Assembly: GCF_002286985.1 (NCBI RefSeq) | Contig: NZ_NSKC01000002.1 | Location: 528,467 to 592,466, forward strand | DNA from: Halorubrum salipaludis | GTDB taxonomy: Archaea > Halobacteriota > Halobacteria > Halobacteriales > Haloferacaceae | Length of the DNA stretch: 64,000 nt | Reading direction: 5' to 3' | Part shown: positions 36,380 to 45,266 of the stretch, piece by piece | Layout: each line of letters begins with the position of its first letter | How positions within the stretch are numbered: position 1 is the first letter of the stretch | Notes under the pieces: model-generated | The model's database searches: none | The model's input: only the letters and a program-made list of their open reading frames with translations | What the model was told of the DNA's origin: nothing | Program-made: the position numbers and the translations under genes

Positions 36380-36780
36380 AAATATGATTCATCTACATTG
36401 AGCACCGTTCATGCGGGTGTTATGGGCGTGATAGAGCGGATTCATGATCCGGTGTCTTATTTGCAATTGGACCCTATTTTTGGCGAAGCTCGTCACGGAA
36501 GGAATTGGCGTCGTAGCCACGCTCAGCTGCGAGGCTCGGCAGGTCGCCTACCTTGCGCCGGACGATCTGCGGGGCGGTTTTCGCGTCGTATTTCTTTCAA
36601 TTAGTTGATTGGATGTTGGAGGATACTTTCAGAGAGCAAATCCACGGCCCGGGTAGGATTTGTCAGTTCAATGTGAAGTGCATGCAGAGTGAACATAGCC
36701 CATTCGGCGAACCCGCTTTTCCCCGAAGTCGCCGGGTTGGTATGGGTTAGCGACAACTGATTTAGTCTTAGTCACCATAA
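36380..36780 (-). pseudogene. IS5-family transposase relic
   Basis: Two minus-strand blocks remain. The right-hand block (about 36605-36760) reads GFAEWAMFTLHALHIELTNP, then TRAVDLLSESILQHP. The left-hand block (36380-36600) reads KKYDAKTAPQIVRRKVGDLP, SLAAERGYDANSFRDELRQK and, after another shift, IMNPLYHAHNTRMNGAQCR. The latter is the end of the DDE domain (AAERGYD containing a catalytic Asp and the following loop). The middle and several reading frames are lost. This is the pattern of haloarchaeal IS5-type transposases. Confidence 0.65.
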
Positions 36781-37081
36781 TGTGCGTAAAAAAATGGACT
36801 TCGGATGTCACACTGATCGGCCTCTTTGCTTTCTACCGAGATAATGCAGTCGTTGCCGCGTTCAGCGAAACTACAGAGCTTAATGAATATATGGGTCATA
36901 CAGATCTTAATCGATCTAAATCATACCACTAGACAAACAGCCCAGTCTGCAGGTATGACCCTGCAACGTTGATTCCGCTATCCTATCAAGAAATTGTATG
37001 AGTAAGGTTTTGCTGCGGTTCCGGTGAAGGCCACCATACCGAAAGCAAATTATAAAATGGAATGTCTATGGAATAGTGATA
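36781..37081. other. Gene-free stretch upstream of the PRTase-HAD gene
   Basis: A short plus-strand open run reads FYRDNAVVAAFSETTELNEY and then MGHTDLNRSKSYH with no start codon. It could be the tail of a deleted gene (its layout vaguely recalls the end of a tyrosine recombinase), but I cannot support it. The remainder is non-coding. Confidence 0.4.
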
Positions 37082-38068
37082 ATGAATTATCGGAGTTTCG
37101 ACCACCTTAACAGGGATATTCAAAATTGGCAAAGGGAACTTCCATCCGATTTGGACCTGATTGTTGGTGTCCCGCGGAGCGGCCTCCTCGCAGGAAATCT
37201 TTTAGCGCTTCACCTTAATCTTCCGTTAACAACTGTTGAAGAGCTTGAAAAGAGGTCAATTTTACAATCTGGTAGAAGACTAAAGCAGAATGAGGATTTT
37301 TCCTCTTTTAAAAATATACTTGTAGTGGATGACTCCGTGAACACTGGTAAAACAATTGAAAGTGTGAAAACACAGATAGAATCACTTAATCTCTCCATGA
37401 ATATTCATTACGGCGCTGCTTATGTATCTGAACAAGGTAAGGGATACGTTGACACATATGCAAACGTAGTTCGAACTCCACGAGTGTTTGAGTGGAACAT
37501 GATGCATCATTCTGGGTTATCTGATTGGGCAATCGATCTTGATGGAGTTCTTTGTAGGGATCCGTTACCTTCGGAAAATGATGACGGTGAGAGATACCGC
37601 GAATTCATTAGCAAAGTTAAACCTAGAGTAGTTCCATCCAAGAAAATCGGCCTCATCGTGACTTGCAGATTAGAGAAATATCGGGATATCACCGAAGAGT
37701 GGCTCTCGAACCATGGTATAGAATACGAGCAGCTCATCATGATGGATCACCCATCTATGGAAGCTAGACAGGCCGCGGGGAACCACGCTGAGTACAAAGC
37801 AAATGTGTATGATAATACAGAAACTAGACTATTTATAGAAAGTGATGAAAATCAAGCGAAGAAGATCGCTCGCCTAACAAGAAAACCGGTATTCTGCGTC
37901 AATTCAAATTGTATGTATAGACAAGAATATCTAACAAGAGTTGGTCGGGAGACAGTTGACTCAGTAAAGACAGTTAGATCTAACCCACAGAAGTATGCAC
38001 GAATGTTTGCTGACGATCCAGTTGATTTCTGTAAGAAAGTTGCTATAAGAATATTTAAATCTGGCTAA
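37082..38068 (+). CDS. Phosphoribosyltransferase-HAD fusion protein
   Basis: A 328-residue protein. Residues 20-150 form a PRTase: GVPRSGLLAGNLLALHL, then ILVVDDSVNTGKTIESVK, the PRPP-binding loop with VVDDxxxTG. Residues 160-310 are a HAD-like domain: WAIDLDGVLCRDPLP (DxDG nucleophile motif), GLIVTCRLEKYRDITEEWLS and a later LFIESDENQAKKIA with ED-like aspartates. The combination is uncommon. It may move or activate a phosphoribosyl or sugar phosphate in glycan precursor synthesis, or make a nucleotide precursor for it. The function is not established. ATG 37082 (MNYRSFDH) is preferred to GTG 37076. It is upstream of the second FkbM gene. Confidence 0.8.
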   Translation: MNYRSFDHLNRDIQNWQRELPSDLDLIVGVPRSGLLAGNLLALHLNLPLTTVEELEKRSILQSGRRLKQNEDFSSFKNILVVDDSVNTGKTIESVKTQIESLNLSMNIHYGAAYVSEQGKGYVDTYANVVRTPRVFEWNMMHHSGLSDWAIDLDGVLCRDPLPSENDDGERYREFISKVKPRVVPSKKIGLIVTCRLEKYRDITEEWLSNHGIEYEQLIMMDHPSMEARQAAGNHAEYKANVYDNTETRLFIESDENQAKKIARLTRKPVFCVNSNCMYRQEYLTRVGRETVDSVKTVRSNPQKYARMFADDPVDFCKKVAIRIFKSG

Positions 38069-38171
38069 TTTCTTTTTGATCTTCATATGAGATCGTAATA
38101 CTTGGGAGATGTACCATTACAAACTAAGGAATAGATTCCCACATGAGTAAGTTGGGATACCTTCCGGCGAT

Positions 38172-38180
38172 GTTTTATAC
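38172..38180 (+). promoter_or_regulatory. Predicted TATA box for the FkbM-flippase transcript
   Basis: GTTTTATAC lies about 25 bp upstream of the ATG at 38201, the spacing expected for a leaderless archaeal transcript. It suggests that the FkbM gene begins its own transcript including the flippase gene. Predicted by eye. Confidence 0.4.
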
Positions 38181-38200
38181 AAAGGCTTCTGAAAGCCTGT

Positions 38201-38974
38201 ATGCTCAAAGCCCTTGGAAAGTACTTTCTCGAGCCACTACGTACGCGTGCAGCCGCCTTATACACCGGGGTGACTGGATTATACAACAACCGAATACGTG
38301 AATATCTTCCAAGAAGAGACCCGATTGTTTTTAATGGAGTTATCGTTGATTACCAGCGCAGTGGTGATTTCATTCCAATTTTATCGCCGCCTGCAAAATT
38401 CGGTATTCCACACGATGGGCCGGATTATCCGACGTACGAATCCTCTATCGTTCGACAACTTAATGACAGAGTGACCAAAGGTGATTCAATTGTAATCGTT
38501 GGCGGTGGTCTCGGGGTTACCGCAGTCACCGCAGCAAAGCAAGTTGGACGTAGCGGTCAGGTAATCGTGTTTGAAGGCGATCCTAATCAGGTTGATATGA
38601 TTAAGCAAACTGCAATGTATAATGATGTCGCTGATCGGATTCACGTTAAGCATGCCATCATTGCCGAAGCTATATCTCTGAAAGGAGAAAGTGGAGATGC
38701 ACCAATTATTCCTCCTTTAGATTTACCTGAATGTGACCTCCTAGAACTGGATTGCGAAGGTGCTGAAACCCAGATTATTCAACAATTACCCCACCGGCCA
38801 GAAACGATTATTGTTGAAACGCACGGACACTTAGGTGCATCCACGCAGAAGGTACGCAACGAATTAATTGAGAACGGTTATACCGTCGTTAGCGATGAGA
38901 TCGCAGAAGATGACAAAATAGAAATGTGTGAGGAGAAGGATATTAGGGTTCTAACAGCACATAATTCGAGATAG
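38201..38974 (+). CDS. FkbM-type SAM-dependent methyltransferase
   Basis: The 257-residue protein has DSIVIVGGGLGVTAVTAAKQ as the SAM-binding motif I, and CDLLELDCEGAETQIIQQLP and RPETIIVETHGHLGASTQKV as the FkbM motifs. It has the same order as the paralogue at 34763-35494, with which it shares the EYLPRR N-terminal region, so the two derive from one duplication. Likely an O-methyltransferase acting on a sugar of the N-glycan. Lower GC than the flanking conserved genes. The flippase gene follows 33 nt downstream. Confidence 0.85.
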   Translation: MLKALGKYFLEPLRTRAAALYTGVTGLYNNRIREYLPRRDPIVFNGVIVDYQRSGDFIPILSPPAKFGIPHDGPDYPTYESSIVRQLNDRVTKGDSIVIVGGGLGVTAVTAAKQVGRSGQVIVFEGDPNQVDMIKQTAMYNDVADRIHVKHAIIAEAISLKGESGDAPIIPPLDLPECDLLELDCEGAETQIIQQLPHRPETIIVETHGHLGASTQKVRNELIENGYTVVSDEIAEDDKIEMCEEKDIRVLTAHNSR

Positions 38975-39007
38975 CCAAAAATTTGTACTGAAGTATATAA
39001 TTCCTGA

Positions 39008-40522
39008 ATGATGAAGGAGCAGATATTGCGTGGAATATTTTCTCTTGCAGGGTCAAAAGTTGTAACTCTAATACTCGGAATTGTTACAACACCTATTCTT
39101 GTACGCATATTAGGTCCAACACAATATGGACAATACGCATTTTTAATGTCGGTTCTTGGAGTAATTTGGATTTTTGTTCATATGGGTATTTCCGGTGGGA
39201 TTCAAAAATATATCTCTGAAGATCGGGAGATTGAGAATTGGTCTGACCAAGTATTTGGATTCTATTTCTGGCTTTCTATGCTTCTTGCAATAATTGCAAC
39301 ACTAGTCATATTCTTCATGGCTCATCTCGGAGCTGTTGAAACTCTCTTAGGTCAGGAGTACACAACGTATTTTTATTTCATTTCAATCATTTTGATTACC
39401 GGTCAATCCTATTATGTACTTCGCTATACCCTTATGGGCCTTCAAAAAGAGCATATCTCCGAATTATTACCAGTACTACATAAGGTTGTCTTCGTAGTTG
39501 TCGGACTACCACTTGCGTATATTGGTTACAATGTAATCGGAGTGCTCACTGGCACGATCGTTGCAGGAATACTCTGTGCGGCAGTTGCTTTCGCAATGTT
39601 ACGAAATTACATTGAGACATCTGCGATATATAAACCAAACTTTGATAAATTACCAGTGAAAGAGTTTGTAACATACAATATTTGGACAATAATTCTTGTC
39701 TTTTTGCTGAATTCACTATACCACGTGGATCTACTTCTGCTTGAACCGATGACAGGAAGCACTGAGGCTGGGATTTACAAGACTGCCTTGGTTACAGCTG
39801 AATTCGTCTGGTTTATTCCACTCGCGATACAGCGAGTGTTTATTCATTCTACATCTGATATGTGGTCCCAAGGTGATACTAAGCAGATAACCGAGGTTGC
39901 TTCTCAAACAACTCGATTCGTTCTATTACTCACTCTATTATTGAGTCTCGGAATTGCATCTCTTGCAGATCCTTTTATTAATCTATATTTTGGCAGTGAT
40001 TATTCTGGTGCGGTAGTACCTCTATACCTTTTACTTCCTGGCGCGGTGGGATTTGCAGTTGCGCGCCCAATTATTGGAATCGGACAAGGTAAAGGCAACC
40101 TCCGTGTCCTCGTTTACGCTACAGGATTTGCTGCCGTACTAAATCTCTTCTTAAATCTAGTTTTGATTCCTATTCACGGGATGCATGGAGCAGCAGTAGC
40201 AACAACAATGGGGTACGGGGCTATGGTCTTCTGTAGTCTCATCACAGCTCGATACCAAGGCTTCGATCCTCTTTATGATCTGAGATTGCCACGCATAGCG
40301 TTAACTGCGGTAGTCACCGGAACGACAATCTTTGTCTTATCAAATATAACCGGACAAGGAATCTTATCTCTACTCGTTGTTCCTCCTGTTGGTTTCCTCA
40401 TATTTGGGACATTAGCTATTGCAACACGTGCGATAGAAGTTGATGAGGTACAGCCCATTCTTAAACGACTTCCAGAAAGGCTGGCAAACTATACGAATAG
40501 ATTTTTGAGGATAATCTCGTAG
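39008..40522 (+). CDS. Polysaccharide/lipid-linked glycan flippase (MOP superfamily, Wzx/AglR-like)
   Basis: The 504-residue protein has about 14 hydrophobic helices. The N-terminus includes GIFSLAGSKVVTLILGIVTT and the first repeat of the MOP fold, with LVRILGPTQYGQYAFLMSVL typical of RfbX/Wzx. The second half repeats the pattern, including PTILSVSVL-like helices and FINLYFGSDYSGAVVPLYLL. It is expected to move the dolichol-linked glycan from the cytoplasmic to the outer face before AglB acts. AglR of Haloferax is the related protein, but I do not assert the symbol here. It follows the FkbM gene closely. Confidence 0.9.
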   Translation: MMKEQILRGIFSLAGSKVVTLILGIVTTPILVRILGPTQYGQYAFLMSVLGVIWIFVHMGISGGIQKYISEDREIENWSDQVFGFYFWLSMLLAIIATLVIFFMAHLGAVETLLGQEYTTYFYFISIILITGQSYYVLRYTLMGLQKEHISELLPVLHKVVFVVVGLPLAYIGYNVIGVLTGTIVAGILCAAVAFAMLRNYIETSAIYKPNFDKLPVKEFVTYNIWTIILVFLLNSLYHVDLLLLEPMTGSTEAGIYKTALVTAEFVWFIPLAIQRVFIHSTSDMWSQGDTKQITEVASQTTRFVLLLTLLLSLGIASLADPFINLYFGSDYSGAVVPLYLLLPGAVGFAVARPIIGIGQGKGNLRVLVYATGFAAVLNLFLNLVLIPIHGMHGAAVATTMGYGAMVFCSLITARYQGFDPLYDLRLPRIALTAVVTGTTIFVLSNITGQGILSLLVVPPVGFLIFGTLAIATRAIEVDEVQPILKRLPERLANYTNRFLRIIS

Positions 40523-40538
40523 AAAGACTTGGTAAGGC

Positions 40539-42035
40539 TTACTTACCTAGTTGTTCACAGATATGATCTACTGCTCTAAGTGATAACGCTGCGATCGTTA
40601 GCGTCGGATTGACTCCAAATCCAGTTGGGAAAACACTACTCGAAATAATACTTAGATTCCGAATATCGTGGGTTCGAAGATTCCTGTTGACCACGCTTGT
40701 ATCGGGATCATCCCCCATTCGCGTCGTACCTATATGATGATTTACGTAGATTGGATTTTCGGGTCCGTGTATTGATTTGACTTTCACATTCAGAATCTCG
40801 CACAGTTCTAACAGAATCTTTTCTACCCGTTCAAGCGCCGCTGTATTCCGGTCATTGAAAGATAAAGATATGTCAGGTACAGGTTCATTGTAATCATCAG
40901 TGACTTTCTTGTTTAAAGAGATTCGGTTGTTTTCTTGAGGTGCCATTTCCGTCACCCCTAGTAATGATACCTCCTTTCCCGATTGCTTTCGGAATCCGAT
41001 CATGATACTATGCGGGTTTTCTTCACTGGGCTTATAGTATTCGTGAGACACAAGTTCGCCGTTGGCTTCCTCTGATAGAATGTCTCGTCTGGGATCTTCC
41101 AAATCCCCAGTAACCTTTAACATCGGGTGTTCCATGAAGTATTTCCCGACGCACCCACTGGAATTTGCTATGCCCGTTGGATGTTCTGTATTTTTGGATA
41201 GTAATAGAAGACGAGCACTTTCAATCCCTCCTGCGGCAACAACGAAATGATCTGCACATAGATTACGAGTCTCTCCGTTCTTCGTGTAAAGAACCGAGTC
41301 GATACGGTCACCTTGATCGCCGGTCCGAAGTCGTCTCACAACAGCATTTGAAATATAGTCTACCCCTTCGTCAATGCCCCTTTGGATGTGACTGTTAGTA
41401 GTGAATAGTGACAAATCATTGGTATCGGGATCTGTTGCAATAGGGATCGAATGAATATTGAGGATGTTTTGATCCTCAAGTGGCGAAAACACCTGCTCAA
41501 GATCGTCAAATTTAGGCTTTTGGATCGGATACTCCTCCCGGTCTCGGTATGGGTTATCAGCCCGTCCCGCTACTGCCATTTCCTGCTCTGCCTCAAAGTA
41601 ATACGGTTCCAAATCCCGGTAACTAAGTGGCCAATCTGCTCCGAAATCGAATTCTGAGTTCTTATTGAAATCCTCTGGATACGGACGAATCGCCCAACCG
41701 TGCCAAATGGGTTTGATTCTCCCTACAGTTCCTCCAATTCCTTTATGTCTGCGTTTATTTATATCGTACTCACGTTCACCTGAATTCGTGAATCTGTCGC
41801 GTTCTGAATCAACCCAAGGATATGTAAAACCAGGAATTTTAAATGCAAGATTCTTCAGCCAAGGAAATCTGTCATAAACTTCATAGAATGTACTATCGAT
41901 CAGAGAATCTTCCCAGCTTCCAGCTTCTAAAACAGTTACATCAACTTCTCTCTCTTGAAGTTTTAATGCAGCCAAGGATCCCGCGATACCTGATCCGATA
42001 ATACAAACTTTAAAATCGCTAGTCATAATAGACAT
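40539..42035 (-). CDS. GMC family FAD-dependent oxidoreductase
   Basis: The 498-residue protein starts with the FAD-binding motif VCIIGSGIAGSLAALKLQER. GGTVGRIKPIWHG and the C-terminal NHHIGTTRMGDDPDTSVVNR then PTGFGVNPTLTIAALSLR are the GMC C-terminal signature, with His-Gly-type residues that sit at the active site. Members oxidise alcohols or sugars. Here it converges with the flippase gene (3' ends 16 bp apart), so it may oxidise a glycan sugar or a dolichol-linked intermediate. The substrate cannot be deduced. The start ATG at 42035 has an alternative at 42026. Confidence 0.88.
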   Translation of the reverse strand: MSIMTSDFKVCIIGSGIAGSLAALKLQEREVDVTVLEAGSWEDSLIDSTFYEVYDRFPWLKNLAFKIPGFTYPWVDSERDRFTNSGEREYDINKRRHKGIGGTVGRIKPIWHGWAIRPYPEDFNKNSEFDFGADWPLSYRDLEPYYFEAEQEMAVAGRADNPYRDREEYPIQKPKFDDLEQVFSPLEDQNILNIHSIPIATDPDTNDLSLFTTNSHIQRGIDEGVDYISNAVVRRLRTGDQGDRIDSVLYTKNGETRNLCADHFVVAAGGIESARLLLLSKNTEHPTGIANSSGCVGKYFMEHPMLKVTGDLEDPRRDILSEEANGELVSHEYYKPSEENPHSIMIGFRKQSGKEVSLLGVTEMAPQENNRISLNKKVTDDYNEPVPDISLSFNDRNTAALERVEKILLELCEILNVKVKSIHGPENPIYVNHHIGTTRMGDDPDTSVVNRNLRTHDIRNLSIISSSVFPTGFGVNPTLTIAALSLRAVDHICEQLGK

Positions 42036-42474
42036 TCTATTTTTCGATTCTTAAGTGTATTGTTCCATCGGCAGTTGTCACGATCTGGGGGCTATCACCG
42101 CTTTTCGATCACAAAAGCCGGTTCGATTCCACAGTCAAACCACTCAGATAGTTCTATATCTGATGACAACAGATATAAATCACGATAATCAATAACTCCG
42201 AACTAATCCTCAGACACTTTCTCTGGGATTTCCCGGATAAACCTAACAGAACTCAATTTTCAAAGCAATTCCCATTACTCCGATATTGTTTGACCTGACG
42301 ATCGGCTTCCCGGTTTGTTTAACTAATGGGTCGGATCCATACGTTACCCTCAATTTGAGCCATGAATGAGTGCCAGCCATCGAATTAGGCTAACCACAGG
42401 ATATACTGGACAAATTATACCGTATCTGATGGTTTCTCACAAACTATTTCCCACCTCACCGACACCGCCTACCC
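42036..42474. other. Intergenic region upstream of aglF
   Basis: The 439 bp contain no supported gene. A TTATACC element near 42414-42420 could serve as the TATA box for aglF, giving a short leader before the ATG at 42475. The divergent GMC gene also uses this region for its promoter. Confidence 0.45.
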
Positions 42475-43254
42475 ATGCAAGCAGTTGTACTCGCCGCTGG
42501 CAAGGGCACTCGTCTCCGACCTCTCACAGACGACAAGCCGAAGGTACTTGTCGAGGTGAACGGCATGCCCCTCATTCAGGACGTATTCAACAACCTGATC
42601 GACGCAGGTGCGACCGAACTCGTCGTCGTCGTCGGCTACAAAGCCGAGCAGATTATTGATCGGTACGGGGACGAGTATCAAGGCGTTCCGATCACGTACA
42701 CGCACCAGCGCGAACAACTCGGCCTCGCCCACGCTATCCTCCAAGCGGAACCCCACATCGACGGCGACTTCATGCTGATGCTCGGCGACAACGTGTTCCG
42801 CGGGAACCTTAGCGACGTGGTGAACCGCCAGCAAGAGGATCGCGCCGACGCCGCGTTCCTCGTCGAGGAAGTTCCTTACGAGGAGGCCTCTCGGTACGGC
42901 GTCCTCGACACCAACGAGTACGGCGAAGTCGTCGAAGTCGTCGAGAAGCCCGACGACCCGCCGAGCAATCTCGTGATGACCGGCTTCTACACGTTCACCC
43001 CCGCGATCTTCCACGCCTGCCATCTCGTCCAACCCTCTGATCGCGGTGAGTACGAGCTCCCGGACGCGATCGATCTGCTCATCCAGTCCGGACGCACAAT
43101 CGACGCGATTCGCCTCGATGGCTGGCGTATCGACGTGGGGTACCCCGAGGACCGCGACCGTGCCGAGGAGCGACTTGACGAAATTGCTGATGCCGCGAGC
43201 GACACGGAGGACGCGGACGAGGAAGATGCGAGCGAGGCTGTCGTCGACTCGTAG
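42475..43254 (+). CDS. aglF: Glucose-1-phosphate uridylyl/thymidylyltransferase, AglF-like
   Basis: The 259-residue protein starts MQAVVLAAGKGTRLRPLTDD, the nucleotidyl-transfer signature (LAAGxGTRL-xP-L). The central QLGLAHAILQAE, FMLMLGDNVFRGNL and EEASRYGVLDTN are as in AglF, and the ending VMTGFYTFTPAIFHACHL then DGWRIDVGYPEDRDRA matches the haloarchaeal AglF group, which makes UDP-glucose for N-glycan assembly. An acidic tail of about 25 residues is present. It closes the glycosylation locus and is separated from the others by the GMC gene. The exact nucleotide (UTP versus dTTP) is not proven by the sequence. Confidence 0.87.
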   Translation: MQAVVLAAGKGTRLRPLTDDKPKVLVEVNGMPLIQDVFNNLIDAGATELVVVVGYKAEQIIDRYGDEYQGVPITYTHQREQLGLAHAILQAEPHIDGDFMLMLGDNVFRGNLSDVVNRQQEDRADAAFLVEEVPYEEASRYGVLDTNEYGEVVEVVEKPDDPPSNLVMTGFYTFTPAIFHACHLVQPSDRGEYELPDAIDLLIQSGRTIDAIRLDGWRIDVGYPEDRDRAEERLDEIADAASDTEDADEEDASEAVVDS

Positions 43255-43751
43255 TTCGGTGGAGCAGGTAGTCGATCCGGCCGACGTGGTTTTACGATAC
43301 GCGTGCGATTACGGGTTATACCTCGTATTATCCGTCGTCTATTGACTGCGATTGCGACCCCGGCATTGAGAGTGTACATTTTGTCTGCCTGTAGCCGGCC
43401 GGTGGAGGCGAGTTCAGCGACGGAGACGAAGATGCGTGACAATGAGATAGCGTGCTGAAAGAGACTCGCAGTCGACTGTGAACGGGATGGCTCGGAGAGA
43501 ACAGACGAAACGAGGTTATGTCCCGTGCCAGCGGGACAAAATGTTGTACGCAGTTACGATGGCGCAACCCGGTACTAGTGAAGCATTGGTAAGCAGTTTA
43601 TCGTACCTTGCCTGCCGTGACCCTCTAGCTGTCTTCGTACTCAAAAGATCGGAATCCTACTTCGATTCGGTTGTAAACTGGTGAGACTAGGATCTGGTCG
43701 TTAGATCAGTTACCCGGCAGTTTCTATTTCTACTCTCCATGGAGAGCTAGA
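43255..43751. other. Gene-free stretch at the edge of the glycosylation locus
   Basis: The 497 bp show no convincing gene. The open frame 43478-43684 has no recognisable pattern and no conserved context. The accessory island begins at its right. No tRNA or obvious attachment site was found here. Confidence 0.5.
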
Positions 43752-44060
43752 TCAACAATCTTCTTCAGGGGGATGTTCTCTGTCAATATACTCCCAAGTC
43801 TCTGTGTCTAAACGACCTTCGAGATATGCCTCACCGTCCTCAGTAATCATATAGACTCCGTTCCCCAAGCTTTCAACAAGCCCCTCTTCATCCAGTTTCT
43901 TACATCTTCTATCGACGTGCTGTCGAGAGTAGGGTAAAGATGCTTTTGTAGTCATTTTTGTAGGTGTTGTTGGTTTCTTCTCGTGGAGAAATTCTAAAAT
44001 CCGATCATCAACGGAAGTCATCCACTTACCTGAATGTCTCATTGAGCACGTATTCACCAT
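43752..44060 (-). CDS. Winged-helix DNA-binding protein (PhiH1 repressor-like)
   Basis: The 102-residue protein contains SVDDRILEFLHEKKPTTPTK, then SLPYSRQHVDRRCKKLDEEG and LVESLGNGVYMITEDGEAYL, which is a complete winged helix-turn-helix with the wing YMITEDGEAYLEG. This fits the PhiH1-repressor-like group common in haloarchaeal proviruses and islands. An internal start at MTSVDD (residue 14) is possible. It sits at the left edge of the accessory island and is divergent from the operon at 44189, so it is a candidate regulator of it. Confidence 0.8.
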   Translation of the reverse strand: MVNTCSMRHSGKWMTSVDDRILEFLHEKKPTTPTKMTTKASLPYSRQHVDRRCKKLDEEGLVESLGNGVYMITEDGEAYLEGRLDTETWEYIDREHPPEEDC

Positions 44061-44188
44061 CTTGGTCTATATTACGGACGGTTAGCACATATGAGCTAAT
44101 TAGAGCTTATTTAATACACTTCCGTTAATTATATGTTACTAGGGGATAGTTGTTTTCACACAGAACCCGAGCGACGAACCCTCGGCTC

Positions 44189-44293
44189 ATGAGAAAGTGT
44201 AGAAATCCCGGTTGCGGTGCTACAACACCCAGCCGGGACGGGTTCTGTGTCCACTCACAGAACCATGCTAATGCTGGCAACTGCGGGGCTTAA
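44189..44293 (+). CDS. Very small CxxxC zinc-finger protein
   Basis: A 34-residue frame reads MRKCRNPGCGATTPSRDGFC followed by HxxNHAxxGNC. It has cysteines at 4, 9, 20 and 32 and is Gly-rich, a possible zinc-binding peptide. It has a start codon and leads into the next frame with an overlap, as do the other genes of the operon. It could also be a non-coding leader, so confidence is low. Confidence 0.4.
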   Translation: MRKCRNPGCGATTPSRDGFCVHSQNHANAGNCGA

Positions 44294-44447
44294 GCCCTGC
44301 GAGACGATCACCGAGTCGAACAGTACTGCCTTTACTCTCTGTATCACCGAGGCCGACGGGTACGACGCTACCTTAGACGCCCCGATCTGTACAACGTGCG
44401 CTTCGACGCGCAACTCCGACGGAAACATCCGAGAGGGGTTACAGTGA
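44265..44447 (+). CDS. Small CxxC protein, first confident gene of the element operon
   Basis: The 60-residue protein begins MLMLATAGLKPCETITESNS and later has ICTTCASTRNS, one CxxC pair plus another cysteine, consistent with a small zinc-binding protein. The ATG at 44265 is one of two candidates (44271). Its stop TGA at 44445-44447 overlaps the GTG start of the next gene, indicating translational coupling. Confidence 0.5.
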   Translation: MLMLATAGLKPCETITESNSTAFTLCITEADGYDATLDAPICTTCASTRNSDGNIREGLQ

Positions 44448-44764
44448 CTAGTCCCCACTCTGAATGCGACACGACTCCCTCAGTCGCTGATCTCTCAGCC
44501 GTACACCGTGACCTACTCTGGGTACTCGCACAGACTGGTCCCTGTCAACCCCACTCACTCCACTATGCACTCACCGACTACTACAGCGATGGCATCGATT
44601 ACAGCCAAACCTGTGACACACTCGAGGAGCTCATCGAACGCGAATTCGTCGCGACGTACGATACGACAACGTACCAACTTACAGAGTCGGGCCGACGTGC
44701 GCTTTCAACGCGGCAAGCGTGGCAAGCTGGCACCCTCACCACCAGCGAGGAAGAACCAAAATGA
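44444..44764 (+). CDS. Winged-helix transcriptional regulator-like protein
   Basis: A 106-residue protein. SVADLSAVHRDLLWVLAQTG, then SLHYALTDYYSDGIDYSQTC, DTLEELIEREFVATYDTTTY and QLTESGRRALSTRQ form the winged helix-turn-helix. It starts at GTG 44444, overlapping the previous stop, and ends with ATGA overlapping the next start at 44761. It resembles winged-helix proteins encoded just upstream of large DNA-binding proteins in haloarchaeal mobile elements. Its function is inferred from fold. Confidence 0.75.
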   Translation: MTSPHSECDTTPSVADLSAVHRDLLWVLAQTGPCQPHSLHYALTDYYSDGIDYSQTCDTLEELIEREFVATYDTTTYQLTESGRRALSTRQAWQAGTLTTSEEEPK

Positions 44765-45234
44765 TCCTCCCCACCGACAAACTCCCGAATCGCCAGCAAC
44801 TCGCGCGCATCTCGCTGGACACTCGCCACCCGATCTGCCAAGTCTGTGGCCACTCTCTCAACGAGAGCGACGACATCACCGCCTACGCCTACCGGGCTGC
44901 AGGCGAGCCCGCGTACGCGATCGGCTACATCATGTGCGGGGCGGATATCCATGAACACCCGACCGTCTTCACCCGCGGTGTTCACGAATATGTCCTCACG
45001 GGTCACGTTGGGTCGTGTACGGACTCCCATACCCAATCGACGACGTTCGTCCTCCTCGATCCGACTGCCGTCGCCACGAGCCCCACATCGACTGCAACCT
45101 CTCACGTCCACGCGGACGCGCCAACCCCACGAGACCCGACCCACTCACCACCAGAAGAGCCACCCTCACTACTCAGTGTCGTCCGCGAGCGCGCTCGTTC
45201 TGATGGCGGGGCGTCCCACGAGGGAGCACAGTGA
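44761..45234 (+). CDS. CxxC-containing protein of unknown function
   Basis: The 157-residue protein starts MILPTDKLPNRQQLARISLD, with cysteines at CQVCGHSLNES and further Cys residues around YIMCGADIHEH and SCTDS, suggesting one zinc site in its first 90 residues. The last 50 residues are Pro/Thr/Ser-rich and probably disordered. It is coupled to the preceding gene by an ATGA overlap and precedes the 946-residue protein by 32 bp. It is not recognised as a named family. Confidence 0.6.
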   Translation: MILPTDKLPNRQQLARISLDTRHPICQVCGHSLNESDDITAYAYRAAGEPAYAIGYIMCGADIHEHPTVFTRGVHEYVLTGHVGSCTDSHTQSTTFVLLDPTAVATSPTSTATSHVHADAPTPRDPTHSPPEEPPSLLSVVRERARSDGGASHEGAQ

Positions 45235-45266
45235 TCCACCAGACCCTCACCCCCTGGTGATTACTG

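Noticed and set aside
36781..37060. Possible tail of a tyrosine recombinase (ELNEYMGHTDLNRSKSYH)
   Set aside because: There is no upstream domain, no start codon and no catalytic Arg-His context, so it is only mentioned in the gap note.
43478..43684. 68-residue plus-strand open frame after aglF
   Set aside because: No recognisable pattern and no coding-like composition. Treated as gene-free sequence.
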